A stretch of DNA of 64,000 nucleotides from Paraescarpia echinospica (taxonomy: Eukaryota; Annelida; Polychaeta; Sabellida; Siboglinidae). The DNA is taken from positions 11,400,157 through 11,464,156 of the forward strand of contig CM034537.1 in NCBI GenBank assembly GCA_020002185.1, given 5' to 3'. The notes under the pieces are model-generated. The model was not told where the DNA came from. It was given only the letters and a program-made list of their open reading frames with translations, and ran no database searches. This document shows, piece after piece, positions 34,101-44,596 of this stretch. A program made the position numbers and the translations under genes. Numbering within the stretch: the first letter of the stretch is position 1; the number at the start of each line of letters is the position of its first letter.

Positions 34101-37100
34101 CAGTTGAATGATTCTTCCAGTAGGCTGATTGGAAACAGTCCCCCATTCGCTGATCGGAAATATGAGAGATGATCCTTCGCGCAATAACTTTCTCTATGAC
34201 TTTTGACAGATGGCTTAGGTTGCTAACTGGACGGTAGTTGTTGAGTATGTCCTTGTTGAGTGATTGTTTCTTGAGCAATGGCCGGACAACTGTGTGCTTA
34301 AGCAGCACAGGCACGACTGCCTCCTCGAGTGAGGCGTTTACAATTTGTATGATGATAGGCACGATACTTTCCATGTTGTCATTTAGTTGCTTAGTTGGTA
34401 GTTAGCATGTCTTATCCGTAGTGCCCAGAATATTAGTGATTTCGGCTGTAGTAGTTGGCTCGAACACTTGAATTGGGTCAGTAAAACAACGTGTCTCGTC
34501 CTCTGTCGAGTCAATGGCAATGCGGTAGTGCAAGTTAATCAGTAATTTCTCGATCGTGAGAATTTATCACATCCTTCCTTCTCTGAGCAGAATTCAGGAA
34601 GTTGCATTTTGTATACGTCGAGTGATCTCAGAATGCGAAACATGTTCTTGTTATTAGCGTTCTGTAATTGTTCGCGATAATACTCGGTTTTCTTACTGGC
34701 TATCATTGTAGTGCAGTCGTCGCGAGCGGCGACGTATAATTGGAGGTGTATTCCGAGTTTTGTTCTTCTCCACAGATTCTCACATGTTCAACTCTTCTCT
34801 CTTGCTTCGTCGACCTCAGCGTCATACCACGGATGCGGCCAGTTGCTCTTGACGTGTACATAGCGCCAAGGAGCGTGCTTGTCTAAGCAGTTAGTGAGAC
34901 AGGTGTTGTAGTCCGATGCTAAGACCTCCGCTTGCTGACCATCAGCATGGGCACACATGCCAGAACACGCACATGTAATGCCAGTTCTATGCGATAGTGG
35001 TCCGATATGGAGTCTGGATAAACAACAACAGAAGATACTAAGTTATCGCTGTCATGACTTATCACCAGGTCCAATGTATGTCCTGTTTTATGGGTCGGCG
35101 AATGAACGTGTTGCAGCAAATTGTAGGAATCAAGCAGATTTCGGTTCTGATTTCGTTACATCATCAAAATGAGTATTAAAGTCTCCAGCAATGACGGTTG
35201 GTTTAACGGAAACAGTTGCTTCTGTAAATAAGCCTTCAAGTTCAGCATAAAATTCAGACAAAGTTCCAGATGCCTTACTTGAAGCAGGCGGGTGGTAGAT
35301 GACACACATGTTGAACGATATAGAATGGGCTGCAGAGAACTGCACACGGAGAAGTTCAATGGTATTCAAATGGAGAGTAGTTGTAAATGTATCGTGGTGC
35401 AACATTGCAACACCGCCACCACGACGAGAAGATCGTGCCACGTGCTGGAAGAGGAACCCGGGTGGGGTCACTTCAGCAATAACAACTTCGTCACCGGTCT
35501 TTCTTAACCACGTCTCGGTTATCGCTAAGATGTCACATTTGTGTTCAACGACGTATTCATTGATTTTGAGAGCTTTATTGCACACAGCATGAGCATTCAG
35601 TAATGCCACATTGACGAATGGCGTATCGTGTGGCATAACAGGGGCACCTCTTAGAGTTACCAGATTCGCACTGACACTGCCTTGCCGACATACAATTCGT
35701 GAAGGATCTTAAAAACGGCTGGTAATCCGCGTTCGGATCACGCGTTGTTTACGCGTGTCCCCACGTCTGCCACGCAGAGTTGGATGCGCCGTGGACAGTC
35801 CTAGACGTCTGATCAATGAATAAACTGCATCAGGTAATCATGGAGTGACACCCCTGGTGGCAGGACGGAAAGCCCGAAAGACGTTCTGTAGGCACATCGC
35901 TGGCAACGGTAGAACAATGCCTTGCTAATTATAGTTTACCAAATTAGATCACTCACGGGTGTTGTCGGTCTAAAGACCTGTAGTCCACCAGCTTCGTCAG
36001 CAACACGGTTGGCTGACGACATTAAAACATTTCAAGATTGTAGATAACGTACGCTACCTTGTTATATAAAAAGTTAAGCGAGACAGTCACTGCAGCATCA
36101 CGAGTAAATAGTGAAGTTATGATTGTTCAATTCTTCATAAACAGGCAGAAAACATGTTAATATCACGAGCACGATTTGGCTCGCTGCCTGTCAGGCGCCA
36201 CCGTAAACATGTTAATATCACGAGCACGATTTGGCTCGCTGCCTGTCAGGCGCCACCGTAAACATGTTAATATCACGAGCACGATTTGGCTCGCTGCCTG
36301 TCAGGCGCCACCGTAAACATGTTAATATCACGAGCACGATTTGGCTCGCTGCCTGTCAGGCGCCACCGTAAACATGTTAATATCACGAGCACGATTTGGC
36401 TCGCTGCCTGTCAGGCGCCACCGTAAACATGTTAATATCACGAGCACGATTTGGCTCGCTGCCTGTCAGGCGCCACCGTAAACATGTTAATATCACGAGC
36501 ACGATTTGGCTCGCTGCCTGTCAGGCGCCACCGTAAACATGTTAATATCACGAGCACGATTTGGCTCGCTGCCTGTCGGGCGCTACCGTAAACATGTTAA
36601 TATCACGAGCACGATTTGGCTCGCTGCCTGTCGGGCGCTACCGTAAACATGTTAATATCACGAGCACGATTTGGCTCGCTGCCTGTCAGGCGCTACCGTA
36701 AACATGTTAATATCACGAGCACGATTTGGCTCGCTGCCTGTCGGCGCTACCGTAAACATGTTAATATCACGAGCACGATTTGGCTCGCTGCCTGTCGGGC
36801 GCTACCGTAAACATGTTAATATCACGAGCACGATTTGGCTTGCTGCCTGTCGGGCGCTACCGTAAACATGTTAATATCACGAGCACGATTTGGCTCGCTG
36901 CCTGTCAGGCGCTACCGTAAACATGTTAATATCACGAGCACGATTTGGCTCGCTGCCTGTCGGGCGCTACCGTAAACATGTTAATATCACGAGCACGATT
37001 TGGCTCGCTGCCTGTCAGGCGCTACCGTAAACTACTGCTACATCGCAGCATGGAGGCGTTGATGCGTCCAACACCTGACCATAGATGGTTGAGTCATGTC

Positions 37101-39813
37101 CAGGCTCGGCATGAGAGGTCGACATTTACTGCACTGGTTGATGGAGTGGGGATAAACTGGTGTGGTGGTATGGAGATGTGGTGGTATGGAGATATGGTGG
37201 TGTGGTGATGTGGTGGTGTGGAGGTGTGGTATGGTGTGGTGGTGTGAAGATGTGGAGATGTGGTAGTGTGGTGGAGTAGTGTGGTGTGGTGGTGGATGAC
37301 CATGATTTAGCTGCCATCCTCGCACATGTCCAATGTTTTACAGACTTCTGGGAGGCATGGTGAGTGTTCAGGGTGAAGCCTGCCAACACCTTTTTTGTTT
37401 TGTGTAGTTTGAGAAGCCACTGTTTCAGCCAGATTGCCAGCATGGCCATGTCTTGGTTTAATGATGTCTGCATTAGCAGAGACGATCTGTAAGAGGGGTT
37501 TGTGTGACTTGAGCTGCTTCAGTCTTGTCTGTTGGACATCTACCACTGCGTCTGGCCACTGGTTGCTCAATGGAGCGATACCTGCCATTACAGGGAGCTC
37601 TTCAATAGATGTTGAGCAACTTAATAATCATTCTGAGGGCTCACAACCTTGAGGTGTGTATAGGTAGTATTGGGTATTTTACACCACACTGGGGCATGGT
37701 ATTCTGTTGGGGCAAATACCAGGATGAGAATTTATGTTCTTAATATGGTTGCGACTCATGCTTGCTCCCCACCAAGCTTCTACCTGTGTACAGTATAATG
37801 TTCTGTATATGTCATGCTTTGTGTGTCTACTAAAAAAGGCTAAAGAAAATCTAATTTGGCTAAAGAAAATTCTTACCTTTAGCCAGATTGGCTAAACAAA
37901 TTTTGGAACCAGCGCTAGCCTAGGTGCTGGCAAGGCAGTTGATCAGGGCACTGCATGCCATAACCTTGCCATGGAGTCCAATCAAGTGGTCATTGTCGGT
38001 GTCCTATCGAGTTTAACTCTGAAGTAGATAGGCACGGGTTTGAATCAGAGTCTTGTATCATTGATGAATATGTCAAATTGTCAATCTTACATTTGGCATG
38101 GTGAGTGTTCAGGGTGAAGCCTGCCAACACCTTTTTTGTTTTGCGTAGTTTGAGAAGCCACTGTTTCAGCCAGATTGCCAGCATGGCCATGTCTTGGCTT
38201 AATGATGTTTCAATGTTATGCAGTAACACTGAAAATGCCATTGGAAAATGAGAAAATCTCAGTAGACGTTTGACAATGATACTCTTGTGAATATGAGAGG
38301 ACCAATACTATTGAATGTTTGTTATTCTCAGAAGACATCCAGTACATCCAATGGAAAATATCATTAGTGGCATAAGTAAAATATGATGTCTGTGACAGGC
38401 AATTGTGATCTCAATTGGCAACAAGTGTGACCTCAGGGAAGTGAAACAAGTCGACTTCACCTTGGCAAATAAATGGGCCCAGAAAGAGAAAGGTAGGCAC
38501 GGATGTTTAGTGACATAGCTATGTTTTAGAATAACAAATATATGTCATACTGATTTATTACACTTGTGTAATGATATTCGGTACACATTTAAGTTGTTAA
38601 GTTTATAATTTCTTGAATCATAATTCAAAGGTGAATTTAATTTTAAAGACTTATTTATTGTATTGGTGTTGCAACTGGTATTCCTTTACAATGCCAGTAG
38701 ACTTTCTGTGTAGACCTTCTAGACAGGTCTGTTATGTTTCTATCTAGGCCTCGTAGTCAGATCTTTGATGTTTCTATCTAAGCCTCTAAAGGAGGTTTTT
38801 GAGTGTTTCTATCTAGACTTCCTCTTTCCTTTAATAGGAAAAACATAACAGGAAAATAGTAACAGGAAGAAAATAAAACATTTTATTGTATACAACCTGT
38901 GAATTTAATTTCAGTGCGACTTTGGGAGGTATCTGTTGCGAATCGCAATTCACTCATTGAGCCAGTGGTGTGGCTTACCTCAAAGATAACACAACCACAA
39001 GGTTAGTTAGGCTGCACCTTACAGTTTGTCTCTAACACACATTATAACCTGTCCATTGTATAATATATTCATAGGAAGACGTACTGCCATTTTATACTGA
39101 GTGACGAAAGAAACAGAAAGATTCAAGATAAGTTTTTGTCACAATACATTGAACTAGCCAAACTTTTGTCAATGCTGCTCAAAGTAGCTATATGTTTTCC
39201 TCTGTGTCTGCGTGTGTGTAGTGCTCTTTGGCACATAATATCATATTAAGCACTTGGTTGCTTGGTTTCTGAAGTGACCATGACAAAGACACACTATCAA
39301 GTTATCCAAACTCAATAAAGCCAAAACCCTGGAAATTGGTTCACTCGCATGTGTTGAAGTTTTTTGTTTGGCGGGCCAGATGTACAAACATATCTGAACT
39401 TGTGTGTAATTCGGGTAAAATACATTAGTGAAACCTCCTTGACTAAACCTCCCACCATCCTACCTGTGTATGGGGGGAGATCTCGTGCTGTCTGCTGGTG
39501 TCCCACAGACAGACTGACATGTTATGGTTTGTCCGACCAACTTAGGGGTGGTTTCCTAAGCTTGCAAAGTCCAAAAAAATAGCATTTCGTAAGGTTCAAA
39601 CCATCCCACCCAACCAATATGGCTTCCAAAACCACAGCTAATGTCAATTAATATATGTACCACGTGGCAGCTGTAACTACTATGTCGATGTATCCTCCCT
39701 ATGATACATGCCATAATATGTGATTGCTATTTTTGCTTTCAGGGAAGTCAACGTTTCTTGCAATGGGCATGGGGAAGAAACAGAAGTCATCAACGTCTAG
39801 CACTGAGGCCTGA
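25168..39813 (+). CDS. kappaB-Ras small GTPase (NKIRAS), seven coding exons
   Basis: Exons: 25168-25266, 26650-26745, 27425-27472, 30892-30987, 38399-38492, 38915-39001, 39743-39813. Phases agree throughout and the product is 196 residues, close to the vertebrate length of about 192. It starts [10 protein letters not shown]. The P-loop is GQAGSGKT (residues 11-18), the switch II motif is DTAGL at the end of exon 2, and the guanine specificity motif NKCD is in exon 5. There is no C-terminal CAAX box, as in kappaB-Ras, which is not prenylated. The residue matching Ras Gln61 is Leu and that matching Gly12 is Ala; loss of these catalytic residues is a hallmark of the family. Vertebrate kappaB-Ras proteins bind IkappaB and slow its breakdown, and also restrain Ral signalling. 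Introns hold LINEs, foldback elements and satellites. The stop lies in a minisatellite. Confidence 0.93.
25295..25640 (+). repeat. Degenerate tandem repeat, about 70-bp unit
   Basis: About five diverged copies of a unit with AGAATAATA, GTTTCCAGTTA, GACTG and AAATGTCATAAG-like segments occupy the first NKIRAS intron. Confidence 0.6.
26214..26618. mobile_element. Foldback MITE with TTAA target duplication (piggyBac-like)
   Basis: Arms of about 186 bp (26214-26399 and 26433-26618) are inverted copies with few mismatches around a loop of about 33 bp. Ends read TTAA-AGGGGCCCTGTATAG and mirror CTATACAGTGCCCCT-TTAA, so TTAA at 26214-26217 and 26615-26618 fits the target of piggyBac-type elements. 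There is no coding capacity. It ends 31 bp before NKIRAS exon 2. Confidence 0.82.
26746..28680 (+). other. NKIRAS introns 2 and 3 (start)
   Basis: Apart from exon 3 (27425-27472), this contains only AT-rich intron sequence with TA/TG microsatellites at about 26835-26855 and 28068-28141. No other gene is seen. Confidence 0.5.
28681..30730 (+). mobile_element. Degenerate LINE in NKIRAS intron 3
   Basis: Fragments in the plus strand follow LINE order: the region before RT (28681-28989), [16 protein letters not shown] (29100), [20 protein letters not shown] (29283), [13 protein letters not shown] (29370), [10 protein letters not shown] (29472), [14 protein letters not shown] (29630) and [10 protein letters not shown] (29722), then thumb remnants to about 30450 and a T-rich 3' end. 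Frames change at least four times. A repeat of its 5' part is at 23575-23735. Confidence 0.88.
30988..31547 (+). other. NKIRAS intron 4, start
   Basis: I see no gene or clear element in this part of the intron. Confidence 0.4.
31548..32401. mobile_element. Second non-autonomous hAT-type element
   Basis: The ends read CAGGGTTGG on the left and CCAACCCTG on the right. Flanks cctaaatg (31540-31547) and tctaaatg (32402-32409) match at 7 of 8 bases, fitting an 8-bp hAT duplication. Both ends carry repeated GGCAGAAA / TTTCTGCC blocks. A LINE shard lies inside (31830-32010). Confidence 0.72.
31830..32010 (-). mobile_element. LINE 3'-end shard
   Basis: The minus strand reads [17 protein letters not shown] and then a [21 protein letters not shown] tail, the C-terminal end of the same LINE type as 14880-15540. 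It lies within the hAT-type element. Confidence 0.6.
32402..33734 (+). other. NKIRAS intron 4, middle
   Basis: No gene identified. There is an A/T-rich stretch with a T run near 33420 and degenerate AT-rich sequence to 33720. Confidence 0.4.
33735..35700 (-). mobile_element. LINE with APE endonuclease; RT core deleted
   Basis: On the minus strand, 35636-35130 encodes the start of an apurinic-type endonuclease ([49 protein letters not shown]). Its end is at 35119-34919 ([19 protein letters not shown]). RT begins at 34374 ([34 protein letters not shown]) and then jumps near 34070 to the C-terminal part, which continues at 34006-33743 ([23 protein letters not shown]). The catalytic RT core is thus deleted. 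The endonuclease motifs look conserved, but the element cannot move on its own. Confidence 0.88.
35701..36152 (+). other. Spacer between LINE and satellite
   Basis: No gene or named element is seen here. Confidence 0.4.
36153..37031. repeat. 55-bp satellite, 16 copies
   Basis: The unit begins CATGTTAATATCACGAGCAC and ends GCCTGTCAGGCGCCACCGTAAA. The first seven copies look identical; the later nine carry CGGGCGCTACC or CAGGCGCTACC. One copy near 36741 has lost a G. The sequence lies in NKIRAS intron 4. Confidence 0.95.
37158..37292 (+). repeat. GTGGTGTGG-type minisatellite
   Basis: Irregular GGTGTGGAGATGTGGTGG-like repeats make this strand G/T-rich. Open frames on either strand here are artefacts. 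Confidence 0.75.
37320..37740 (-). mobile_element. Rearranged LINE shards
   Basis: The minus strand reads [10 protein letters not shown] near 37700 and later [20 protein letters not shown] near 37440-37390. In an intact element the second motif precedes the first, so the pieces are rearranged. Confidence 0.7.
38095..38240 (-). mobile_element. LINE shard duplicated from 37355-37460
   Basis: About 110 bases (ggtgagtgttcagggtgaag onward) repeat 37357-37465 almost exactly and again encode [16 protein letters not shown]. Confidence 0.75.
38700..38830 (+). repeat. Degenerate TTTCTATCTAGGCCT repeat
   Basis: Three to four units similar to the array at 24298-24830 lie in NKIRAS intron 5, between exons 5 and 6. 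Confidence 0.6.
39002..39742 (+). other. NKIRAS intron 6
   Basis: No gene or repeat recognised beyond ordinary intron sequence. Confidence 0.4.
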
Positions 39814-40060
39814 TGACCACACGTGGTCTGATGACCGCACGTGGCCTGATGACTGCACGTGGCCTGATGACCACATATGACCTGATGACAACATGTGGCC
39901 TGTTGACCGCATGTGGCCTGATGACTGCACAAGGCATGATGACCCTACATGGCCTGATGACTGCACGTGGCCTGATGACTGCATGTGGCCTGATGACCAC
40001 ACATGGCCTGGTGATCGCACATGGTCAGATGACCACACGTGGCCTGATGACCACATGTAA
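39809..40060 (+). repeat. 18-bp minisatellite starting at the NKIRAS stop
   Basis: About 14 copies of CCTGATGACCACACGTGG and variants. The first TGA is the NKIRAS stop codon (39811-39813). Several copies hold the E-box CACGTG. Long frames on the minus strand and in other plus frames are artefacts of the 18-bp period. Confidence 0.92.
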
Positions 40061-41640
40061 CCACGTGACACAAATGCTACAGAGTTCACATCGGGAAAAC
40101 AGGAACCGACTCCATGGTGTTCGTTTAGTGTTTTTACCATTTGGTGATGTCATTGGAGGTTGAGGGGTCATCCATATATTACATTAGCCCATTATTATCT
40201 GAATTGGCCTTTATTATATATTCGACACATATATACTACACTGCTCTATCCTAGTATGTCTACTTTAAATGTTACCATTCATCTGTTGGATGGCCACCTA
40301 ACGTGACACTCTTTTTTATGACTCCCCAGATGTGCACCTGATAGCTATGATACTCAGATCCACTTTACATTTCCATTATATTCATCAGGCAGTTCAATTG
40401 TAAGCTAAAGTTGATGGCCACTCGGTGATTGTAGAAATGGGCAATTGTTCTTGTAACTTTTGAGAACCAAAGACGGATTATTTTTAACTAGTTAGTGTAG
40501 TAGATTTGCCTTGAAACTGTACAGTTATACTAGAGCTGGTTTAAAATATATAACGTATATTTTATGAGTTGATGATCTCGAATGTTTTAATATGCACCTA
40601 GACTTAGCCAATATTATATGTGCTGTCTTGAAAATAATCCATCACACAAGTGTATTGTACCAGTTTCTACTCAAGGCTATGCTGCCTTCCAAGTGTTTCA
40701 TGTTGCCATTTCTGTCCACCTGGAATAATGTATAGTTGTAAAGAAACAGTAAATACCACGTCTTATTTTATTTACAATGCACAATATGGTGAGTCATTTC
40801 ATTACAGTCGTTACACTGTAATTTTGAATAATTTTATCTGAAAGGTCTGAATTTTACAGTACAGGTCTTTGTAGTTTTACAATAGTGTAATAGCGATTGT
40901 TGTTAGTGGGATGTTATTTATAAGCTTTTATGGTTTACTCCTACAGTTTAAATTAATAATTATATTGAGTTGGAATAAAGGATCCTTGACCAAGTTTTGG
41001 GGTTTTCTGTATGCAAAAAAGTATAACATTCATCACTGGTTAGGTGCAGTGAATTAGAATGGGGACACGTGTTAAATGCACACCACACATTTTATTGTAA
41101 CAAACTTGTACAAAAGGCATCAAATGGCATATGTACAAAATGGCAATAAATACACAAGTGCAAACACACATGCACGCACACACACTCTACTTCAATTCCA
41201 TTTGAATACAATATTTTGTGTCTATGGCAAAATGCAGTGTTGGCGTTCTGCCAGCGGCAAACATATCGTGCTATAACCATACGTTTGACTCGAGGAATGA
41301 TCTAATTGACCTCGCTAAGATCATGCAATAGCCTCCCCGAATCTAGTAACACTCTGAAATTAACATTTCAACATCTGTGTATTAACCGATACGTAATTAT
41401 GTGAACATATACTATACAATATTAGGTCTGCAATATGTATTTTCTGCTGATGCACAATCTCACTGATTGGCTTGCATGGTTGTCATTAACAACCAACATG
41501 AGTTAACATGTCTCTGGAATAGCTCACCCAGTAAAACAGATATATTCCGTTTTGCACAGTCAGTTTGCATAGATTATAAACACACAAAGAATTAGTGGAC
41601 AAGAAGACTTCTGCAGTTCTGCTATGTTATCAAAATCACC
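40061..41640 (+). other. NKIRAS 3' UTR and flank
   Basis: No further gene is seen. A candidate poly(A) signal is at 40974, and a short CA-rich stretch is near 41155-41185. Confidence 0.45.
40974..40979 (+). terminator. Candidate poly(A) signal of NKIRAS
   Basis: AATAAA lies about 1.16 kb after the stop codon. Confidence 0.4.
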
Positions 41641-41642
41641 AG

Positions 41643-42284
41643 TCAGAAGTGGAATACCACAGAACAATGTTATGCTATGTCAAAAGTGGAATACCATGCA
41701 ACAAAGACACAATGCTGTTAGAAGTGGAATACCATGCAACAAAGACACAATGCTGTTAGAAGTGGAATACCACGCAACAAAGACAATGCTGTCAGAAGTG
41801 GAATACCACGCAACAAAGATACAATGCTGTTAGAAGTGGAATACCACGCAACAAAGACAATGCTGTCAGAAGTGGAATACCATGCAACAAAGACACAATG
41901 CTGCCAGAAGTGGAATACCATGCAACAAAGACACAATGCTGTCAGAAGTGGAATACCACGCAACAAAGACACAATGCTGTCAGAAGTGGAATACCACGCA
42001 ACAAAGACACAATGCTGTCAGAAGTGGAATACCACGCAACAAAGACACAATGCTGTCAGAAGTGGAATACCACGCAACAAAGACACAATGCTGTTAGAAG
42101 TGGAATACCACGCAACAAAGACACAATGCTGTCAGAAGTGGAATACCACGCAACAAAGATACAATGCTGTTAGAAGTGGAATACCACGCAACAAAGACAC
42201 AATGCTGTCAGAAGTGGAATACCATGCAACAAAGACACAATGCTGTTAGAAGTGGAATACCATGCAACAAAGATACAATGCTAT
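41643..42284. repeat. 38-bp satellite, about 17 copies
   Basis: The unit is AGAAGTGGAATACCACGCAA followed by CAAAGACACAATGCTGTC. Some copies are 35 bp, lacking ACA. All frames stay open because stop codons are absent from the unit, so the resulting ORFs are not genes. Confidence 0.95.
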
Positions 42285-44392
42285 GTCCGCTCCGATATGT
42301 ATATTACAATAAACAGTTAATAACACAGGTAACAGCATCATTTTTATAAGGCAAGTCGGGCATGTTGGCATCAAACTAGTGTTCTTTCACCAGTTTCAAA
42401 CTGCAATATATAGAATAGGTACCTACAGTGAACTGGCACGGAATGTTCCAGCACACTCACATGGAATGTTCCATCCTACGCACTAACATGGAATGTTCCA
42501 GTAAATTTACATTGAATGTCCTTAGCTGATACGTTTCCAGTGTTATAATTGTAATACAGACCAATTAATCTACTTTTTGGCATTCCTTGCACTGCAGCCG
42601 TAAATTCAAAGATAAGCAGACCTTTGGTATTTGGAATGGTGCCGACTCCAGTGTCCTAGTATCACCTATCAAATGTACAACACATGCAGCAGTATTCTCG
42701 CTGCTGCTTTCGATGGAAAGTTTGCACATGTATTTGCTCAACATCCAAGTAATAGAAACCACACACGTAATTAAGTTAAAATAATACATACAAACTTGCA
42801 ATTAAACTACCTAAGCACACTGCAAATGTCTGTGTTCGGATTCATTCTGTGCAATGCTTTTTACACATCAACAAATAGTTGCTCCCTGCGGTTAGTAATG
42901 GAATGGAAGAATTACGTTTGCTATGAATATTTACATACACCGGTGTCTGGTTAACAATTCGCCAAAACAAAACATTGCTAGAAGCTGTTATGTGGGCGGC
43001 ACTCAGTGTGACATTATTCCACGAGTATATTGCTCGTGTGTGTATTCGTGAATTTTACATTAAGTGCATCAAGTGGAAATATTAAACTGATATAATGTGT
43101 TATATGACACAAAGAAACAAATTTCTGTCGATGAAAAATCAAAACTGTGAAAGTCCAAAATATATATGTATGTGATGCTTCAAGTGGAAGGAAGATATAT
43201 CAAGTGTAGACAATCGAAATGGACATTCACAGTTTCGACGGTTCAATGACATTTTGTTTGACTACAATGCCAACAAGATCACGTATCACAGATTAGCTGC
43301 TATATATTCATGGGCACATGCGTGAACCTCCACGAACCCCGTGTGAACCCCACAACCTCTTCGTAAATCCCTGCTTCCCCTGTGTGAATCCCACTATGCA
43401 CCCCTATTGGACTAACTGTGCCTTGTTGATCACAGTAACGCTTCAACATGTACCGGATGGCCGAGATCTCTCAATATGGAATGGAATACATCGTAAACTA
43501 CGAAACATTCCTGATATGTAACTCCTGATAATAACAACTTCTAACAACTGATACACCACCCCGAGATAACGCATTGCACCATCAATGCATTACATTATAT
43601 ATATATATTGTATGTGTGTGACAGCGTAAGCCTGGGTCAATTGACATCTGTTGATATTATAAGCTTGTTATCTAGAAGATATGACAGCCATCTATGTCGG
43701 CTTTGTCAGCATTACGGCCAACTATGTCAGCATGAGGACATCACTTAATGTCATCATGTGAATTATCCACCACCACTAGTTTTTGGTACAGCAACTTGCG
43801 AGATACAAGAATGACATAATGGACAGTTCACTTACATATATACCCTGGGACTATCCAGTACATGTGTACAAAATATTATTCTGTGAAATACTACCAATAA
43901 TGTGGTGATTGTATTGTTGATATGTGTATACATATATATATCCATATATATTACATGAAGTAAAAATATTAAAAATAGTCCATTTTGCATAGATATGTAG
44001 TTTGGTGAGAATAAATACAGGATTTCCTACGTGGATCTCATGTCACAGAGTAGTTGCATATGGAGTTTGACGTTGAAGCAGAATCTCAAAGTCGATTCAA
44101 CGTTGATTTCCCATCGACATGTATATGCTGGTGAACATCACAGCAGTTTCATCTTTGGTCATAATGTCATTGGACGCAAGAATAAGGAACCCAGCCAGCT
44201 TTGTCCATTTATGGTCAATGTTAATTACTCAACTCTGACCACCAGTGCCAGCTCTACCTACAGCGAATACATCATCCAATCACTCCCAGTGTCACAGTCA
44301 CATGACACTCAGTTCTGTTTCTGCAGTAGAACTTATCGGCTGCAACATATTTTGCTGTGATCTAACTGCATCCGTGTCCAGTAGAGGGCATG
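42285..44392. other. Region between the convergent genes
   Basis: It should include the RREB1 3' UTR on the minus strand. No other gene is seen. There is a TA microsatellite near 43597-43608 and a GGAATGTTCC cluster at 42440-42499. Confidence 0.4.
42440..42499. promoter_or_regulatory. Three GGAATGTTCC palindromes
   Basis: Exact copies lie at 42440-42449, 42463-42472 and 42490-42499, 23 and 27 bp apart. Each fits the heat-shock element pattern nGAAnnTTCn and also holds the TEAD core GGAATG. A fourth decayed copy follows near 42513. This may be only a short tandem repeat. Confidence 0.4.
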
Positions 44393-44596
44393 TCAATCAA
44401 CACCGAGTAGTTGCGCTGCGCTGTCAGCGGAGTTAAGCATCTGTTCAATAGCTGCGTTCTCGACCCCGAGTAGATTTTGCAGCATATCGGAGTCGTCAGA
44501 GTTGTCACCAGCGGCCACCTGGTGAGTGGAAGCTGCAGCAGGGGCAGTCAGTGACAACTTACGACCCTTCGATGGCTTCAACTGCACTTCACTGCC
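44393..44596 (-). CDS. RREB1 exon P (terminal coding exon)
   Basis: It begins [15 protein letters not shown] and ends [13 protein letters not shown] with a TGA at 44395-44393. No finger; an amphipathic acidic end. Confidence 0.82.
   Translation of the reverse strand, partial: GSEVQLKPSKGRKLSLTAPAAASTHQVAAGDNSDDSDMLQNLLGVENAAIEQMLNSADSAAQLLGVD

Noticed and set aside
36153..37031. A CRISPR array
   Set aside because: The 55-bp units are directly adjacent with no unique spacers, and the DNA is animal.
39699..40163. Frames on both strands repeating SSGHV or GLMTARGLMT
   Set aside because: They come from the 18-bp minisatellite after the NKIRAS stop.
41643..42349. Plus-strand frames repeating NKDTMLSEVEYHAT
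   Set aside because: They come from the 38-bp satellite in all frames, with no start context or relatives.
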